DNA from: Sphingopyxis sp. HIX
GTDB lineage: Bacteria; Pseudomonadota; Alphaproteobacteria; Sphingomonadales; Sphingomonadaceae
DNA length: 64,000 nucleotides
Direction of reading: 5' to 3'
Assembly (NCBI RefSeq): GCF_001468285.1
Contig: NZ_LNSB01000023.1
Location: forward strand, 1 to 64,000
Shown here: piece by piece, positions 35,977 through 46,498 of the stretch
How positions within the stretch are numbered: position 1 is the first letter of the stretch
How the letters are laid out: each line of letters starts with the position of its first letter
Made by a program: the position numbers and the translations under genes
The notes under the pieces: generated by a model
The model's database searches: none
Told to the model about the DNA's origin: nothing
What the model saw: the letters and a program-made list of their open reading frames with translations, nothing else

Positions 35977-37302
35977 TCAAGCCGTTGCCGGGCGATATTC
36001 GGACGCGTCCGAGCGGAACTCGGCATGGCCATAGCCCGCGAGCTGGCGCTCGATGCGGCGGATGAGGTCGCGGTCGGCGAGGCGGCGCACCCCGGGCAGC
36101 CGCGACGCTGCGCGATAAGCCGCCATGCGCCCCGCGACGCCGAGCATCGTCGCGCCATAGATCAGGTGGTCGCGCTTGCCGACGGGCACGCCGACGCTCG
36201 CCGCGCGTTCCTCGTCGCCGCCCAAGAAGGCCTTGACGAAAAACACCCGGCTCGCCGAGCGCTCGAGCCGCCGCGTGAGGCGCCCGCGCGGCGACTCGTC
36301 CTTCGACAACTCGGCCTCCATCGTCGCGCGCAGCAGCCCGCCGCAGATGCGGTCGTCATACTCGTAGCGCAAAGTCGCGCTGCGCGTGCGCCAGATCCGG
36401 ACGATCTCCTGCGGCGTGTCGGCGAGCAGATCCTCGGGCAGGCCGAGCAGGTAGCAGCGATAGCGCGCGAGCTCGACGCGCCCCTGCTCCTCGCGGTTGA
36501 AGCGCGTGCGCCCCTTCGCCAGCACCTCCTGCGACAGGAAATAGATCGGGATCAGCCCCGCGGGCATCTGGTCGAGCTGCGGGATCGGCATGCCGTACGT
36601 CTCGACGTCCCACATGCCCGGCCGCGACAGCACGTTGACGCGCACCATCGAATGCATCAGCCGCACCATCGCCGCCGCCTTGAACCCGGGGCCGAAGCGC
36701 TCGAGCGCATGCGGCAGCGCGGTGGTGGCGAAGAAGGTCGCGGTTTCCTTGACCCGCCGCGCCGCGGTCGCATGGCCCAGCGTGCCGGTCAGCGCCATCG
36801 GCAGCGCCGAATATTTGTTGAGGAAGGTCGCGATGAAGGCGCCGCGGATCAGGAAAGGCGCGAGGTTCGCGGTGGCGTTGCGCTCATAAGCGGCGCCCGC
36901 CTCGACCAGTTTCATGTCGAGCCAGTCGGGGACCACCTCCATCTCGGCGATCAGCGCCGCGAGTTCGGGCGGCGCGTCGGCGACCGCGCCGATCCCCTTG
37001 TCGCACGCCTCGACCAGCATCGCGACCGTGCGCTGGAAGCCGAGGCTGGGCATCAGCGCCGCATAGGCGTCGCCCGTCCGGTCGCCGAGCATCGTATATT
37101 CGCGGATGCGCGCGACGAGGTCGTCGTCGCCCAGATACTCCGCGCGATCGACCCCGCGCACGCGCCCGAGTTCGGTGACGTCCGCCGCCTCCGCCGCCCA
37201 GCGTTCGGGGGCGCGGTCGAAGTCAAAGCGGCCGAAGAGGTCGGGCAGCGCGACGGCCTGGTCGCGCACCCGGCGGGCGATGGTGCTGACATCCATGTTC
37301 AT
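35977..37302 (-). CDS. MpaB/rubber-oxygenase-like protein (DUF2236)
   Basis: A 441-residue protein of the oxygenase MpaB / latex-clearing protein (DUF2236) group, often haem-dependent. Conserved histidine and arginine residues appear in VRLMHSMVRV (the RxxHxxVR motif) and LGHATAARRV. Substrate unknown; known relatives cleave terpenoid chains. The ATG at 37302 (MNMDVSTIAR) has an agg-like site at suitable spacing; an upstream ATG at 37329 and a downstream one at 37296 are possible. Confidence 0.85.
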   Translation of the reverse strand: MNMDVSTIARRVRDQAVALPDLFGRFDFDRAPERWAAEAADVTELGRVRGVDRAEYLGDDDLVARIREYTMLGDRTGDAYAALMPSLGFQRTVAMLVEACDKGIGAVADAPPELAALIAEMEVVPDWLDMKLVEAGAAYERNATANLAPFLIRGAFIATFLNKYSALPMALTGTLGHATAARRVKETATFFATTALPHALERFGPGFKAAAMVRLMHSMVRVNVLSRPGMWDVETYGMPIPQLDQMPAGLIPIYFLSQEVLAKGRTRFNREEQGRVELARYRCYLLGLPEDLLADTPQEIVRIWRTRSATLRYEYDDRICGGLLRATMEAELSKDESPRGRLTRRLERSASRVFFVKAFLGGDEERAASVGVPVGKRDHLIYGATMLGVAGRMAAYRAASRLPGVRRLADRDLIRRIERQLAGYGHAEFRSDASEYRPATA

Positions 37303-37348
37303 AAGCCGAACCTGCCACAGATTTGGCATTTGGCAAGCCCGGCGGTTT

Positions 37349-37570
37349 TCAGGCGGTGGCGGGCGCCGCTTCGGCTTCGGGCAGCAGGCGGTCGACGACC
37401 CCGCGCGCCGCCGCCGCGAGCAGCCGGTCGCGCCAGACGACCAGCATCAGGATCGGCGGCATCGCGAGCAGCATCGCCCCGGCGGTGCCCGACGCGTTGC
37501 AGTCGGTCGTGCAACCGGCCGGCGCGACCCCCGCGCCGAAGCTGATCAGCAAAATGTCCAAGGCCCCCAC
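37349..37570 (-). CDS. small hypothetical membrane protein
   Basis: A 73-residue protein of unknown family with a hydrophobic N-terminus (LDILLISFGAGVAPAG), a short CTTDC motif near residues 20-24 and one clear membrane segment (about 31-47). It occupies a gap with no other good gene. The paired cysteines and strong hydrophobicity look real rather than shadow, but no homology can be asserted. Confidence 0.5.
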   Translation of the reverse strand: MGALDILLISFGAGVAPAGCTTDCNASGTAGAMLLAMPPILMLVVWRDRLLAAAARGVVDRLLPEAEAAPATA

Positions 37571-37663
37571 GCGCCCCTTTCGCGGCGGGGCTAGGCGGGC
37601 CGGGTTAATCCTTTCTGACAGCGACGGCCAGCGCGGGGGGCGTTCGTCCCGAAGCGGGACGGC

Positions 37664-38290
37664 TCAGCGCGCGAGGTCGCGGTACGCCGGCAGCGCGAGC
37701 GACCAGCGGATCGCTGCGCCGCGCAGGATGAAACCCGCGAGCGCGCCGCATACCGCCGCGATCGGGGTGCCGACCCCGGCCCACAGCAGCAGCAGGTACA
37801 GACCCGAGGCGAGCGCCGCGGCGGTGACGTAGATTTCGGGCCGCACGATGATCGACGGCACGCCCGCCAATATGTCGCGGATCGTGCCGCCGACGCATCC
37901 GGTGATCACGCCCATCAGCAGCGCCGGAACCGGCGGTACGCCCCAGGCGAGCGCCTTCGCCGTGCCGAACACGGCATAGGCCGCGAGCCCCACCGCGTCC
38001 GCCCATTCCAGAAGCTGCCCTTGCCACCAGCGCTCGGGAGTGACCCAGACGATCAGCGCGATCGCGATGCACACCGCGGCGATCGCGCCGTCCTGCACCC
38101 AGAACACCGGCGCGCCGATGAGCAGATCGCGCACGCTGCCGCCGCCGACCCCGGTGACGAGCGCGAAGAACATCGCGGTCACCAGCGTCTGGCGCAGCCG
38201 CACCGCCATCAGCGCCCCCGACAGCGCGAACACCCCGATGCCGACAAGGTCGAGCAGCCGGACGAGCAGCAGATTGTCGAGGCCGAGCAC
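37664..38290 (-). CDS. TRIC-type cation channel family protein (YicG/UPF0126)
   Basis: A 208-residue membrane protein with seven predicted segments and an internal duplication: VGGGSVRDLLIG and VGGTIRDILAG are the two conserved GG-x-x-RD motifs of the trimeric intracellular cation (TRIC)-like family. Bacterial members form monovalent cation channels in vitro. The start is GTG at 38290, nine bases after the end of the upstream amidohydrolase gene. Physiological role unknown. Confidence 0.92.
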   Translation of the reverse strand: MLGLDNLLLVRLLDLVGIGVFALSGALMAVRLRQTLVTAMFFALVTGVGGGSVRDLLIGAPVFWVQDGAIAAVCIAIALIVWVTPERWWQGQLLEWADAVGLAAYAVFGTAKALAWGVPPVPALLMGVITGCVGGTIRDILAGVPSIIVRPEIYVTAAALASGLYLLLLWAGVGTPIAAVCGALAGFILRGAAIRWSLALPAYRDLAR

Positions 38291-38299
38291 CGGCAGTCG

Positions 38300-39640
38300 C
38301 TATTTCGCCGCGGGGCGGACGCCGCCGATGATCGACAGCGTGATCGCGGTGACCGCATTGCGGATCGCCGGACCCGCCTGCGGCGCGAAGAAGGGCGAAT
38401 GGTTGGTCGGCGCGGGTTCGCCCTTCGCCTTCAATTCGGCGAGCAGCGCGGGATCGTAACCGCCGATGCCGAAGAAGAGCGACGGCACGCCCGCCTCGAC
38501 GAACTCCGAATAATCCTCGCTGCCCGACATCGGCGCCGCGCTCGCGGGGGCGAAGACCAGCCCCTTGCCGAACACCGGGGTCAGCGCGTCGACCGCGGCC
38601 TTCGCCATCGTCTCGTCGTTGGTCAGCACCCCGGTGCCGGCGAGATAGCGGATCGTCGGTTCGGGGGCATTGCCCATCGCCGCCGCCGATTTGGCGACGC
38701 GCGCGGTGCCGTCCTGCAGCAATTTGCGCACCTCTGGCGACTGCGAGCGGAGGTTGACCTTCACCTCGGCGCTGTCGGGGATGATGTTGGGCGCGCTGCC
38801 CGCGTTGATCGCGCCGATCGTCAGCACGCCGAACGCCGCGGGATCCTTTTCGCGGCTGATCACCACCTGCGTGTCGGTGACGAAGCGCGCGGCGATCGGG
38901 ATCGGGTCGATCGTCGCCGCGGGCATCGAGCCGTGCCCGCCGCGGCCGTGGAAGGTGATCGAATAGCTGTCGGACGCCGACGACCCTGCCCCCGCCTTGA
39001 TCGCGACGACCCCCGACGGCAGGTTCGAGACATGCGCGGCAAAGCCGAAGTCGGGTTTCGGAAAGCGCGTGAACAGGCCATCGCCCAGCATCGCGCGCGC
39101 ACCGGTCAGCGTCTCCTCGGCGGGCTGGCCGATGAGCATGACGGTGCCCGACCAGCTGTCGCGCATCGCCGACAGCGCCTGCGCGACCCCGATCAGATAG
39201 GCGACATGCGTGTCGTGGCCGCAGGCGTGCATCACGGGAACGTCGCGGCCCTCATAGGTCGCGCGCGCCTTGCTCGCCCAGGCGAGCCCGGTCTTTTCCT
39301 CCATCGGCAGCGCGTCCATGTCGGCGCGCACGAGGATCGTCGGCCCCTCGCCGTTCCTGAGGATCGCGACGACGCCGGTACCGCCGACCTTCTCGGTCAC
39401 GGTGAAGCCCGCCGCACGCAGCTGCTTCGCGAGGATGCCCGCGGTGCGCACCTCCTGCATGCCCAATTCGGGGTTGGCGTGGAGGTCCTTGTAGACCGCC
39501 TCCAGCGCCGGATAATTTTTGTCGAGGATCGCGGTCAGGCGCGCGCTCGCCGCTGCCATGTCGGGCGCCGCCTGCGCGCTTGTCGCTGACAGCGAGAGGG
39601 CGAGCGAAGCCGCTGCCCAGATCCCGTGCTTCGCCATCAT
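38300..39640 (-). CDS. exported M20 amidohydrolase
   Basis: A 446-residue M20/M40-type metal hydrolase with a signal peptide (MMAKHG..LSATSAQA, cleavage near residue 24). Metal-binding motifs are ADMDALPMEE, HACGHDTHVAYL and GQPAEETLTGA, with GHGSMPAA in the dimerisation lid and SGSEDYSEF near the C-terminus. This group cleaves N-acyl amino acids or hippurate-like amides. Start ATG 39640 is preferred: gaggag lies just upstream. An ATG at 39658 precedes it. Confidence 0.93.
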   Translation of the reverse strand: MMAKHGIWAAASLALSLSATSAQAAPDMAAASARLTAILDKNYPALEAVYKDLHANPELGMQEVRTAGILAKQLRAAGFTVTEKVGGTGVVAILRNGEGPTILVRADMDALPMEEKTGLAWASKARATYEGRDVPVMHACGHDTHVAYLIGVAQALSAMRDSWSGTVMLIGQPAEETLTGARAMLGDGLFTRFPKPDFGFAAHVSNLPSGVVAIKAGAGSSASDSYSITFHGRGGHGSMPAATIDPIPIAARFVTDTQVVISREKDPAAFGVLTIGAINAGSAPNIIPDSAEVKVNLRSQSPEVRKLLQDGTARVAKSAAAMGNAPEPTIRYLAGTGVLTNDETMAKAAVDALTPVFGKGLVFAPASAAPMSGSEDYSEFVEAGVPSLFFGIGGYDPALLAELKAKGEPAPTNHSPFFAPQAGPAIRNAVTAITLSIIGGVRPAAK

Positions 39641-39725
39641 CCTCGTCTCCTCGTTCATGCGCCAGATGCGGACCGGCGTTCGGATGTCCGGGGTTTGCGA
39701 CCCGCCGCCGCCCGCGCGAGCGCTA

Positions 39726-40580
39726 TCATTCCGCCCTGGAGGGCACAACGGGCATGCGCAGAAGGGCAAGAGCCAGCGCATAGCCAAGGATCGGCGACGC
39801 GCCGTAGCCGCCGAGGGGGACGGGATAGGCGCCGATTACCGACGCAAGCATAAAGCCCCCGATCACCCCGGCCAGGGCCCTGACCGCCCGGGGATTGCCG
39901 CTACGCGCGAATAGGGGTGCGGCGCAGGCAAAAAGGAGCGCGGCGCCGATCAGAAGCGCGAGCATCGCGTTGGCCGCGAAAGCGTCGGGTACCACCCGCT
40001 CGACGAATTTTACGGCAACGAGCGGGTCGGGCCGAAACAGCGTTGTCGCAATCGCGGTCATCGACGCGGCCACGCCGATCCCGGTGACGAGACGTTCCTG
40101 CCGGCCGGGGCGGGACAAGATAAAGCCCGCAGCCAGCGCGAGCGCCGCCGCAAAGTCGGGCTGCACGGCAAAGACAGTCGCCAGGGCGATCACAGCGGCG
40201 AGCTGGATGCGACCGGAAAGATACGGCATCAGGACGGCGATCGCCGGCAGAAACAGCATCGCCGCATGCAGGCGAACCGGACCAAGCGGAAGCCAGCGCC
40301 TTATGCCTTCAAGGTCGAATCCGCTCACCAGCGTCGCCGCGATGCCGGTCACGCCGAGCACGACGGCGCATATGGCCGCGCGTTCGTTCATCCGGCCCGC
40401 CGGAAATGCGACGACGAGGACCAGCCCCAGCAGGAGCGCCAGTCCATTCAACGCGATATAGGCCGGCGGTGCGCCGCCGAGCAGGAAGAAGAGCATCCCG
40501 CTCGCGGTCGCGACGACGAGCGCTGCCACGCCGACCCAGGGCACCGGCCGCGTTTCGGTCGCCGGCGTCGCGAAGGTCAT
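39726..40580 (-). CDS. SEDS-like (FtsW/RodA-related) membrane protein
   Basis: A 284-residue protein with about eight to nine membrane segments. Features recall SEDS glycosyltransferases: GIRRWLPLGPVRLHAA resembles the GxxRWIxLGxxxxQPSE loop, AVQPDFAAALALAAGF the QPD motif, and VPLGGYGASPILGYALALALL the conserved PFxSYGGSSLL ending. It is about 100 residues shorter than FtsW/RodA and lacks the N-terminal segments. Relationship and activity are inferred from these blocks only. It starts 3 bases after the lpd stop, at ATG 40580. Confidence 0.7.
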   Translation of the reverse strand: MTFATPATETRPVPWVGVAALVVATASGMLFFLLGGAPPAYIALNGLALLLGLVLVVAFPAGRMNERAAICAVVLGVTGIAATLVSGFDLEGIRRWLPLGPVRLHAAMLFLPAIAVLMPYLSGRIQLAAVIALATVFAVQPDFAAALALAAGFILSRPGRQERLVTGIGVAASMTAIATTLFRPDPLVAVKFVERVVPDAFAANAMLALLIGAALLFACAAPLFARSGNPRAVRALAGVIGGFMLASVIGAYPVPLGGYGASPILGYALALALLRMPVVPSRAE

Positions 40581-40582
40581 CG

Positions 40583-41983
40583 TCAGATGTGGATCGGCTT
40601 GCCGGTCACCGCCATCGCCGCTTCCTTCACCGCTTCGCTGTGCGTCGGGTGGGCGTGGCAGGTGTAGGCGATGTCTTCCGACGTCGCGCCGAATTCCATC
40701 GCCTGCGCGGCCTGCGCGATCATCGTGCCCGCGACGCTGGCGATGATCCACACGCCCAGCACGCGGTCGCTGTTCGCGTCGGCGATCACCTTCACGAAGC
40801 CGTCGGGTTCGTGGTTGGTCTTGGCGCGGCTGTTGCCCGCCATCGGGAATTTGCCGACCTTGACCTCGCCCTTTTCCTTCGCCTGCTCTTCGGTCAGGCC
40901 GACGCCGGCGATTTCGGGCATGGTATAGACGACCGACGGGATGACGTCGTGGTTCACGATGCCGGTCAGCCCGGCGATATTCTCGGCGACCGCAATGCCC
41001 TCGTCCTCGGCCTTGTGCGCGAGCATCGGGCCCGGGATGACGTCGCCGATCGCCCAGATGCCGGGGACCTGCGTGCCGAAATCATGGTCGGTCTCGATCT
41101 GGCCGCGCGCATTGACCGCGAGCCCCGCCTTGTCGAGCCCCAGCCCGTCGGTGTTCGGGCGGCGCCCGATCGACACCAGCACGACATCGGCCTCCAGCGT
41201 CTCGGCCTCGCCGCCGGCGGCGGGCTCGAGCGTCAGCACGGCTTTCTTGCCCTTCACTTCGGCCTTGGTGACCTTGGTCTTGAGCTTGAATTCGATGCCC
41301 TGTTTCTTGAAGATGCGGTTGGCATCCTTGCGCACATCGGCATCCATGCCGGGCAGGATCTGGTCGAGGAACTCGACGCAGGTGACCTTGGCGCCCAGGC
41401 GGCGCCACACGCTGCCGAGTTCGAGTCCGATCACGCCGCCGCCGATCACGACCATATGGCCGGGGACCTTGGCGAGTTCGAGCGCGCCGGTCGAATCGAC
41501 GATCACCTGCTTGTCGTTATCGACCGCGACGCCGGGAAGCGGGGTGACCGACGAGCCGGTGGCGATGACGATATTCTTGGCGCGGTAGGTCTTGCCCGCG
41601 ACTTCCACACTGTCCTTGCCGGTGAACTGCGCATAGCCCTTCAGCCAGTCGACCTTGTTCTTCTTGAACAGGAATTCGATGCCGCCGGTCAGCCCCTTGA
41701 CCGCGTCGACGCGCTGGCCGTGCATCGCGGGCAGGTTGAGCTTGGGGGTCACGTCGATCCCCATCTTGGCCATCGCGCCATTGGCGGCGGCGTCGAAATA
41801 TTCGGACGCGTGGAGCATCGCCTTCGACGGAATGCAGCCGACGTTGAGGCAAGTGCCACCGAGCGTCTCGCGCCCCTCGGCGCAGGCGGTCTTCAGCCCC
41901 AGCTGCGCCGCGCGGATCGCCGCGACATAACCGCCGGGGCCGGCACCAATGACGAGGACGTCGTAGTCGTAATCAGCCATCAT
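40583..41983 (-). CDS. lpd: dihydrolipoyl dehydrogenase (E3)
   Basis: A 466-residue FAD-dependent E3 of the 2-oxoglutarate (and pyruvate) dehydrogenase complexes, oxidising dihydrolipoamide with NAD+. FAD motif VIGAGPGGYVAA, redox cysteines Cys45/Cys50 in GGTCLNVGCIPSK, NAD motif VVIGGGVIGLELG, and the C-terminal HAHPTHSEAVKEA with catalytic His. ATG at 41983 or 41980. Its start overlaps the stop of the GGCT-like gene by four bases, in an operon with sucA-sucB. Confidence 0.97.
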   Translation of the reverse strand: MMADYDYDVLVIGAGPGGYVAAIRAAQLGLKTACAEGRETLGGTCLNVGCIPSKAMLHASEYFDAAANGAMAKMGIDVTPKLNLPAMHGQRVDAVKGLTGGIEFLFKKNKVDWLKGYAQFTGKDSVEVAGKTYRAKNIVIATGSSVTPLPGVAVDNDKQVIVDSTGALELAKVPGHMVVIGGGVIGLELGSVWRRLGAKVTCVEFLDQILPGMDADVRKDANRIFKKQGIEFKLKTKVTKAEVKGKKAVLTLEPAAGGEAETLEADVVLVSIGRRPNTDGLGLDKAGLAVNARGQIETDHDFGTQVPGIWAIGDVIPGPMLAHKAEDEGIAVAENIAGLTGIVNHDVIPSVVYTMPEIAGVGLTEEQAKEKGEVKVGKFPMAGNSRAKTNHEPDGFVKVIADANSDRVLGVWIIASVAGTMIAQAAQAMEFGATSEDIAYTCHAHPTHSEAVKEAAMAVTGKPIHI

Positions 41984-42345
41984 TCACTCCATCTCGAGCC
42001 CGGCGCGGCGACGTAGACCCAGGCACTTTCGCCCGATTCCAGTGCAACGCGCCGCCGCTCATAATCTTCGGCCTCATAGATATCGGCCTCCTCGAGTTCT
42101 TCCCTGGTAAGCCAATATAGGGTGCCCGTGACCCGCTGCGAACCTTCGTCGTCGGGAACGAGCACCGGATAATGGCTTTCACCGCTTATCCGTACCACTT
42201 CGGGGTCGGCGTTGACGATCCGGCGGAGCCGGAAGCCGGTCAGCGCGTCGGCGCTGCCGCCGAGCAACCGGCCGAAATGCTCGCGCTGCACGTCCGGACA
42301 TTGGAGCGTGCCATAGGCGAACAGGGCTTCGGTCGCGTCGCTCAC
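41980..42345 (-). CDS. gamma-glutamylcyclotransferase-like (AIG2) protein
   Basis: A 121-residue GGCT/AIG2-like fold protein with the substrate-binding YGTL motif (residues 11-14), the conserved YEAEDYERRRV block, and the predicted catalytic Glu (YEAED, near residue 92). Relatives release 5-oxoproline or cyclise gamma-glutamylamines. It is inserted between sucB and lpd (14 and -4 bases apart), so it is cotranscribed with TCA genes; the reason is not known. Confidence 0.85.
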   Translation of the reverse strand: MSDATEALFAYGTLQCPDVQREHFGRLLGGSADALTGFRLRRIVNADPEVVRISGESHYPVLVPDDEGSQRVTGTLYWLTREELEEADIYEAEDYERRRVALESGESAWVYVAAPGSRWSE

Positions 42346-42358
42346 GCCGCTTGTCCCG

Positions 42359-43612
42359 TCAGAGGTCGATCAGCAGCCGCGTCGGATCCTCGATCGCTTC
42401 CTTGATCGTCTTGAGGAAGGTCACCGCCTCGCGGCCGTCGATCAGGCGGTGGTCGTAGCTCATCGCGAGGTACATCATCGGGCGGATCACGATCTCGCCG
42501 TTCCGGACGACCGGACGGTCCTCGATGCGGTGGAGGCCGAGCACCGCCGACTGCGGCGGGTTGATGATCGGGGTCGACATCAGGCCGCCGAACACGCCGC
42601 CGTTCGAGATGGTGAAGGTGCCGCCGGTCATATCGTCCATCGTGAGCGTGCCTTCCTTGGCGCGCTTGCCGAGGTCGGCGATCGCCTTTTCGATTTCGGC
42701 GAACGACATGCTGTCGGCGTTGCGCACCACCGGCACGACGAGCCCGTTGGGCGCGCTCACCGCGACCGAGACGTCGAGATAATTATGATAGACGATCTCG
42801 TCGCCCTCGATACGCGCGTTCACCGCGGGGATGTCGTGCGCGGCGAGCGCGACCGCCTTGGTGAAGAAGCTCATGAAGCCGAGGCGCACGCCATGCTTCT
42901 TTTCGAAGCTCTCGCGATATTTGTCGCGCGTCGCCATCACCGCCGACATGTCGACGTCGTTGAAGGTCGTCAGCATCGCCGCAGTGTCCTGCGCGGCCTT
43001 CAGGCGCTTGGCGATCGTCTGACGCAGGCGCGTCATCTTGACGCGTTCTTCCTGGCGGCCGGGCGCCGATGCGGCGGCGGCCGGAGCAGCAACTGCCGGA
43101 GCCGGGGCGGGCGCCGCGGCCGGGGCATTGTTCGCGGCGGCGAGCACATCTTCCTTGGTCAGGCGGCCGTCCTTGCCCGTGCCCTTGATCTTGCTAGGGT
43201 CGAGACCATGCTCGAGCACCAGGCGGCGCACCGCGGGCGACAGCGTGGTGACGCCGTCGCCGGTTTCCTCGGCCGCCGGGGCGGGCGCGCTGGCGGCCGG
43301 CGCGGGCGCCGCGGCTTCGGCCTTGGCGGGAGCGGGCGCCGGAGCCGCAGCCGCGGGCACAGCGGCCGCGCCGCCGGCCTCGACCGTCGCGATCGTCGCG
43401 CCGACATTGACCGTATCGCCGACCGCGGCGAGCTGCTGGCCCATCACGCCGGCGACCGGCGACGGCACTTCGACCGCGACCTTGTCGGTCTCGAGGCTGG
43501 CGATCGGCTCGTCGAGCGCGACGGCCTCGCCGGGCTTCTTCAGCCACTCGCCGATCGTCGCTTCGGTGACGCTTTCGCCCAGCGTCGGGACTTTGACTTC
43601 GGTGCTCATCAC
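42359..43612 (-). CDS. sucB: dihydrolipoamide succinyltransferase (E2)
   Basis: A 417-residue E2 of the 2-oxoglutarate dehydrogenase complex. One lipoyl domain (Lys44 in ETDKV), an Ala/Pro-rich linker, a peripheral-subunit-binding domain (about residues 125-160, [22 protein letters not shown]) and the catalytic domain with SYDHRLIDG (His388). The single lipoyl domain fits OdhB rather than pyruvate E2. It follows sucA by 17 bases. Confidence 0.97.
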   Translation of the reverse strand: MMSTEVKVPTLGESVTEATIGEWLKKPGEAVALDEPIASLETDKVAVEVPSPVAGVMGQQLAAVGDTVNVGATIATVEAGGAAAVPAAAAPAPAPAKAEAAAPAPAASAPAPAAEETGDGVTTLSPAVRRLVLEHGLDPSKIKGTGKDGRLTKEDVLAAANNAPAAAPAPAPAVAAPAAAASAPGRQEERVKMTRLRQTIAKRLKAAQDTAAMLTTFNDVDMSAVMATRDKYRESFEKKHGVRLGFMSFFTKAVALAAHDIPAVNARIEGDEIVYHNYLDVSVAVSAPNGLVVPVVRNADSMSFAEIEKAIADLGKRAKEGTLTMDDMTGGTFTISNGGVFGGLMSTPIINPPQSAVLGLHRIEDRPVVRNGEIVIRPMMYLAMSYDHRLIDGREAVTFLKTIKEAIEDPTRLLIDL

Positions 43613-43629
43613 TCTTTCCTTTGGGGCGC

Positions 43630-46449
43630 TTATTTATTCTTGGTACGGCGGATTTCGGCGCGGACGCTGAGGCCCAGCGCATCGGCGACCAGCGCCGACT
43701 GTTCGGTCTGGTGGCGGCTCATCAGGCCCGTCGCGGGCGACGCCGCGGCGGCACGACCGGCATAGCGCGGACGCATGCCCTTGTGCCCGGCATTGACCAG
43801 CGCCTCCTCGACGAAGGGCTCGACGAAAGACCAGCTGCCGTTGTTGCGCGGCTCTTCCTGCGCCCAGACGACCTCTTCGAGTTTCGGCATGCGCTTCAGG
43901 CGCACCGTCAGCGGTTCGCCCGGGAAGGGGTAGAGCTGCTCGAGGCGGATCACCGTCGTGTCGGTCAGCCCCGCGGCATCGCGCGCCTCGATCAGGTCGT
44001 AGCCGACCTTGCCCGAGCAGAGCACGACACGCTTGATGTCGGCGTCGGCGGGCGGCGTGCGGTCCGACATGATGCGGCGGAAATGCGCGTCGCCGATGAA
44101 GTCCGAACGCTGCGACACCGCGAGCTTGTGGCGGAGCAGCGATTTGGGCGTCATGATGATCAGCGGCTTGCGGAACGGGCGCAGCATCTGGCGGCGCAGG
44201 ACGTGGAAATAGTTCGACGGGGTCGAAATATTGCACACCTGGATATTGTCGCCGGCGCAGAGTTGCAGGAAACGTTCGAGGCGCGCCGAACTATGCTCGG
44301 GACCTTGGCCTTCGTAACCGTGCGGCAGCAGCATCACGAGGCCGTTGGCGCGCAGCCATTTGGCTTCGCCCGACGCGATGAACTGGTCGATCATGATCTG
44401 CGCGCCGTTGGCGAAGTCGCCGAACTGCGCTTCCCAGAGCACCAGGCTCTTCGGGTCGGCCATCGCATAGCCATATTCGAAGCCGAGCACGCCATATTCG
44501 GAGAGCGGGCTGTCGAGCACCTCGAAGCGGCCGTGCGGGACGGTGGTCAGCGGCACATATTTGCGCTCGTCCTTCTGGTCGACCCAGACGGCGTGGCGCT
44601 GGCTGAAGGTGCCGCGGCCCGAATCCTGCCCCGACAGGCGAACCTGATACCCTTCGCTGAGCAGGGTGCCGAAGGCGAGGCTCTCGGCGGTTGCCCAGTC
44701 GAACACTTCCTTGTCGCTCTTGTCGGCGAACATCGCGGCGCGCGCGTCGATCACGCGGCGCAGCGTCTTGTGCACTTCCAGATCGTCGGGGACGGTCGTC
44801 ATGATCCGCCCGATCGAGTCGAACAATTTCTCGCTCACCCCGGTCGCGATGTTGCGGCGGGCATTTTCGGGATCGGCGGGGGCGTGCAGCCCCGACCAGC
44901 GCCCGGCGAACCAGTCGGCCTTGTTCGGCTTGTAGCTCTTCGCCGCCTCGAAATCGCCTTCGAGGCGCGCGGTGAATTCGGCGCGGCGCGCGTCGGCCCA
45001 GCCGGCGTCGATCACGCCCTCGCCCTCGAGTTTGGCGGCGCAGATCTGCGACACCGGCGGATGCTGGCGGATGATGCCGTACATGAGCGGCTGGGTGAAG
45101 GAAGGCTCGTCGCCCTCGTTATGGCCAAAGCGGCGATAGCACCACATGTCGATCACGACGTCGCGCTTGAAACGCTGGCGGAAGTCGATCGCGAGCTTGC
45201 AGGCAAAGGTCACCGCCTCGGGATCGTCGCCGTTGACGTGCAGGATCGGCGCCATCACGCCCTTCGCGACGTCCGACGGATAGGGCGACGAGCGCGCGAA
45301 CTGCGGGCTGGTGGTGAAGCCGATCTGGTTGTTGACGATGAAGTGGATGCAGCCGCCGGTGTTGTAGCCGCGAATGCCCGAGAAGCCGAGGCATTCCCAG
45401 ACGATGCCCTGCCCCGCGAAGGCCGCGTCGCCGTGGATCAGCACGGGCAGCACCTGCTCATGCTTTTCGAGGTCGTCGCGCACCACCTGTTGCGCGCGCA
45501 CCTTGCCGAGCACGACCGGGTCGACCGCCTCGAGGTGCGAGGGGTTCGGAACCAGCGACATATGCACCGACGCGCCGCCGAACTCGCGGTCGGTCGAGGT
45601 GCCGAGGTGATATTTGACGTCGCCCGAGCCGCCGACATCGTCGGGGTTGGCGCTGCCGCCGGCGAATTCGTGGAAGATGATCTTGTACGGCTTCGCCATG
45701 ACGTTCGCGAGCATGTTGAGGCGCCCGCGGTGCGCCATGCCATAGACGATTTCCTTCACGCCGTACTGGCCGCCATATTTGATGATGGCTTCCATCGCGG
45801 GGATCATCGATTCGCCGCCGTCGAGCCCGAAACGCTTGGTCCCGACATATTTGCGCGCGAGGAATTTCTCCCATTCCTCGGCCTCGATCACCTTGTTCAG
45901 GATGGCGCGTTTGCCCTCGACCGAAAATTCGATGATCTTGTCGGCGCCTTCCATCCGCTCCTGCAGGAACTGGCGCTCCTCGATATCGGCGATATGCATA
46001 TATTCGAGGCCGACATTGCCGCAATAATTGGCACGCAGGATCGCCACGATCTCGCGGATCGTGGCCTTCTCGAGCCCCAGCGCGCCGCCGAGCCACACCG
46101 GACGGTCGAGGTCGGCGCCCGAAAAGCCATGATATTCGGGCGTGAGATCGGCGGGCAGCTCGCGCGTGCTGAGCCCCAGCGGATCGAGGTTCGCGGCGAG
46201 GTGACCGCGCACGCGATAGGTGCGGATCAGCATCATCGCGCGGATCGAATCATTCGCCGCGCGTTCGACCTCGGCGTTCGACAGCGGCGCGCCGGCCTTC
46301 GCGGCGGCCGCCTTCACCGCGACCTGCATCTGCTGCGGGTCGAGCGCGGCGGTCAGGTCGTCGCTGTCGATCTGCGGCCAGTTCTTCGGCGCCCAGCTGG
46401 GGCCGGCCTGCGGCTCGTCGATATCGAAGCTCTGTCTCTCGAGGTTCAT
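43630..46449 (-). CDS. sucA: 2-oxoglutarate dehydrogenase E1
   Basis: A 939-residue thiamine-diphosphate E1 that decarboxylates 2-oxoglutarate and succinylates lipoyl-E2. Motifs include the N-terminal PSWAPKNWP peripheral sequence, [26 protein letters not shown] and the C-terminal [12 protein letters not shown]. Start ATG 46449 ([14 protein letters not shown]) has a ggaaaag site; the ATG at 46482 lacks one. It follows sucD in the operon, with an 11-bp GC hairpin between them. Confidence 0.95.
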   Translation of the reverse strand: MNLERQSFDIDEPQAGPSWAPKNWPQIDSDDLTAALDPQQMQVAVKAAAAKAGAPLSNAEVERAANDSIRAMMLIRTYRVRGHLAANLDPLGLSTRELPADLTPEYHGFSGADLDRPVWLGGALGLEKATIREIVAILRANYCGNVGLEYMHIADIEERQFLQERMEGADKIIEFSVEGKRAILNKVIEAEEWEKFLARKYVGTKRFGLDGGESMIPAMEAIIKYGGQYGVKEIVYGMAHRGRLNMLANVMAKPYKIIFHEFAGGSANPDDVGGSGDVKYHLGTSTDREFGGASVHMSLVPNPSHLEAVDPVVLGKVRAQQVVRDDLEKHEQVLPVLIHGDAAFAGQGIVWECLGFSGIRGYNTGGCIHFIVNNQIGFTTSPQFARSSPYPSDVAKGVMAPILHVNGDDPEAVTFACKLAIDFRQRFKRDVVIDMWCYRRFGHNEGDEPSFTQPLMYGIIRQHPPVSQICAAKLEGEGVIDAGWADARRAEFTARLEGDFEAAKSYKPNKADWFAGRWSGLHAPADPENARRNIATGVSEKLFDSIGRIMTTVPDDLEVHKTLRRVIDARAAMFADKSDKEVFDWATAESLAFGTLLSEGYQVRLSGQDSGRGTFSQRHAVWVDQKDERKYVPLTTVPHGRFEVLDSPLSEYGVLGFEYGYAMADPKSLVLWEAQFGDFANGAQIMIDQFIASGEAKWLRANGLVMLLPHGYEGQGPEHSSARLERFLQLCAGDNIQVCNISTPSNYFHVLRRQMLRPFRKPLIIMTPKSLLRHKLAVSQRSDFIGDAHFRRIMSDRTPPADADIKRVVLCSGKVGYDLIEARDAAGLTDTTVIRLEQLYPFPGEPLTVRLKRMPKLEEVVWAQEEPRNNGSWSFVEPFVEEALVNAGHKGMRPRYAGRAAAASPATGLMSRHQTEQSALVADALGLSVRAEIRRTKNK

Positions 46450-46498
46450 CTGCTTTTCCACGGGGAGGTAGGGGGTGATCATTATATGGGAGCGGGAG

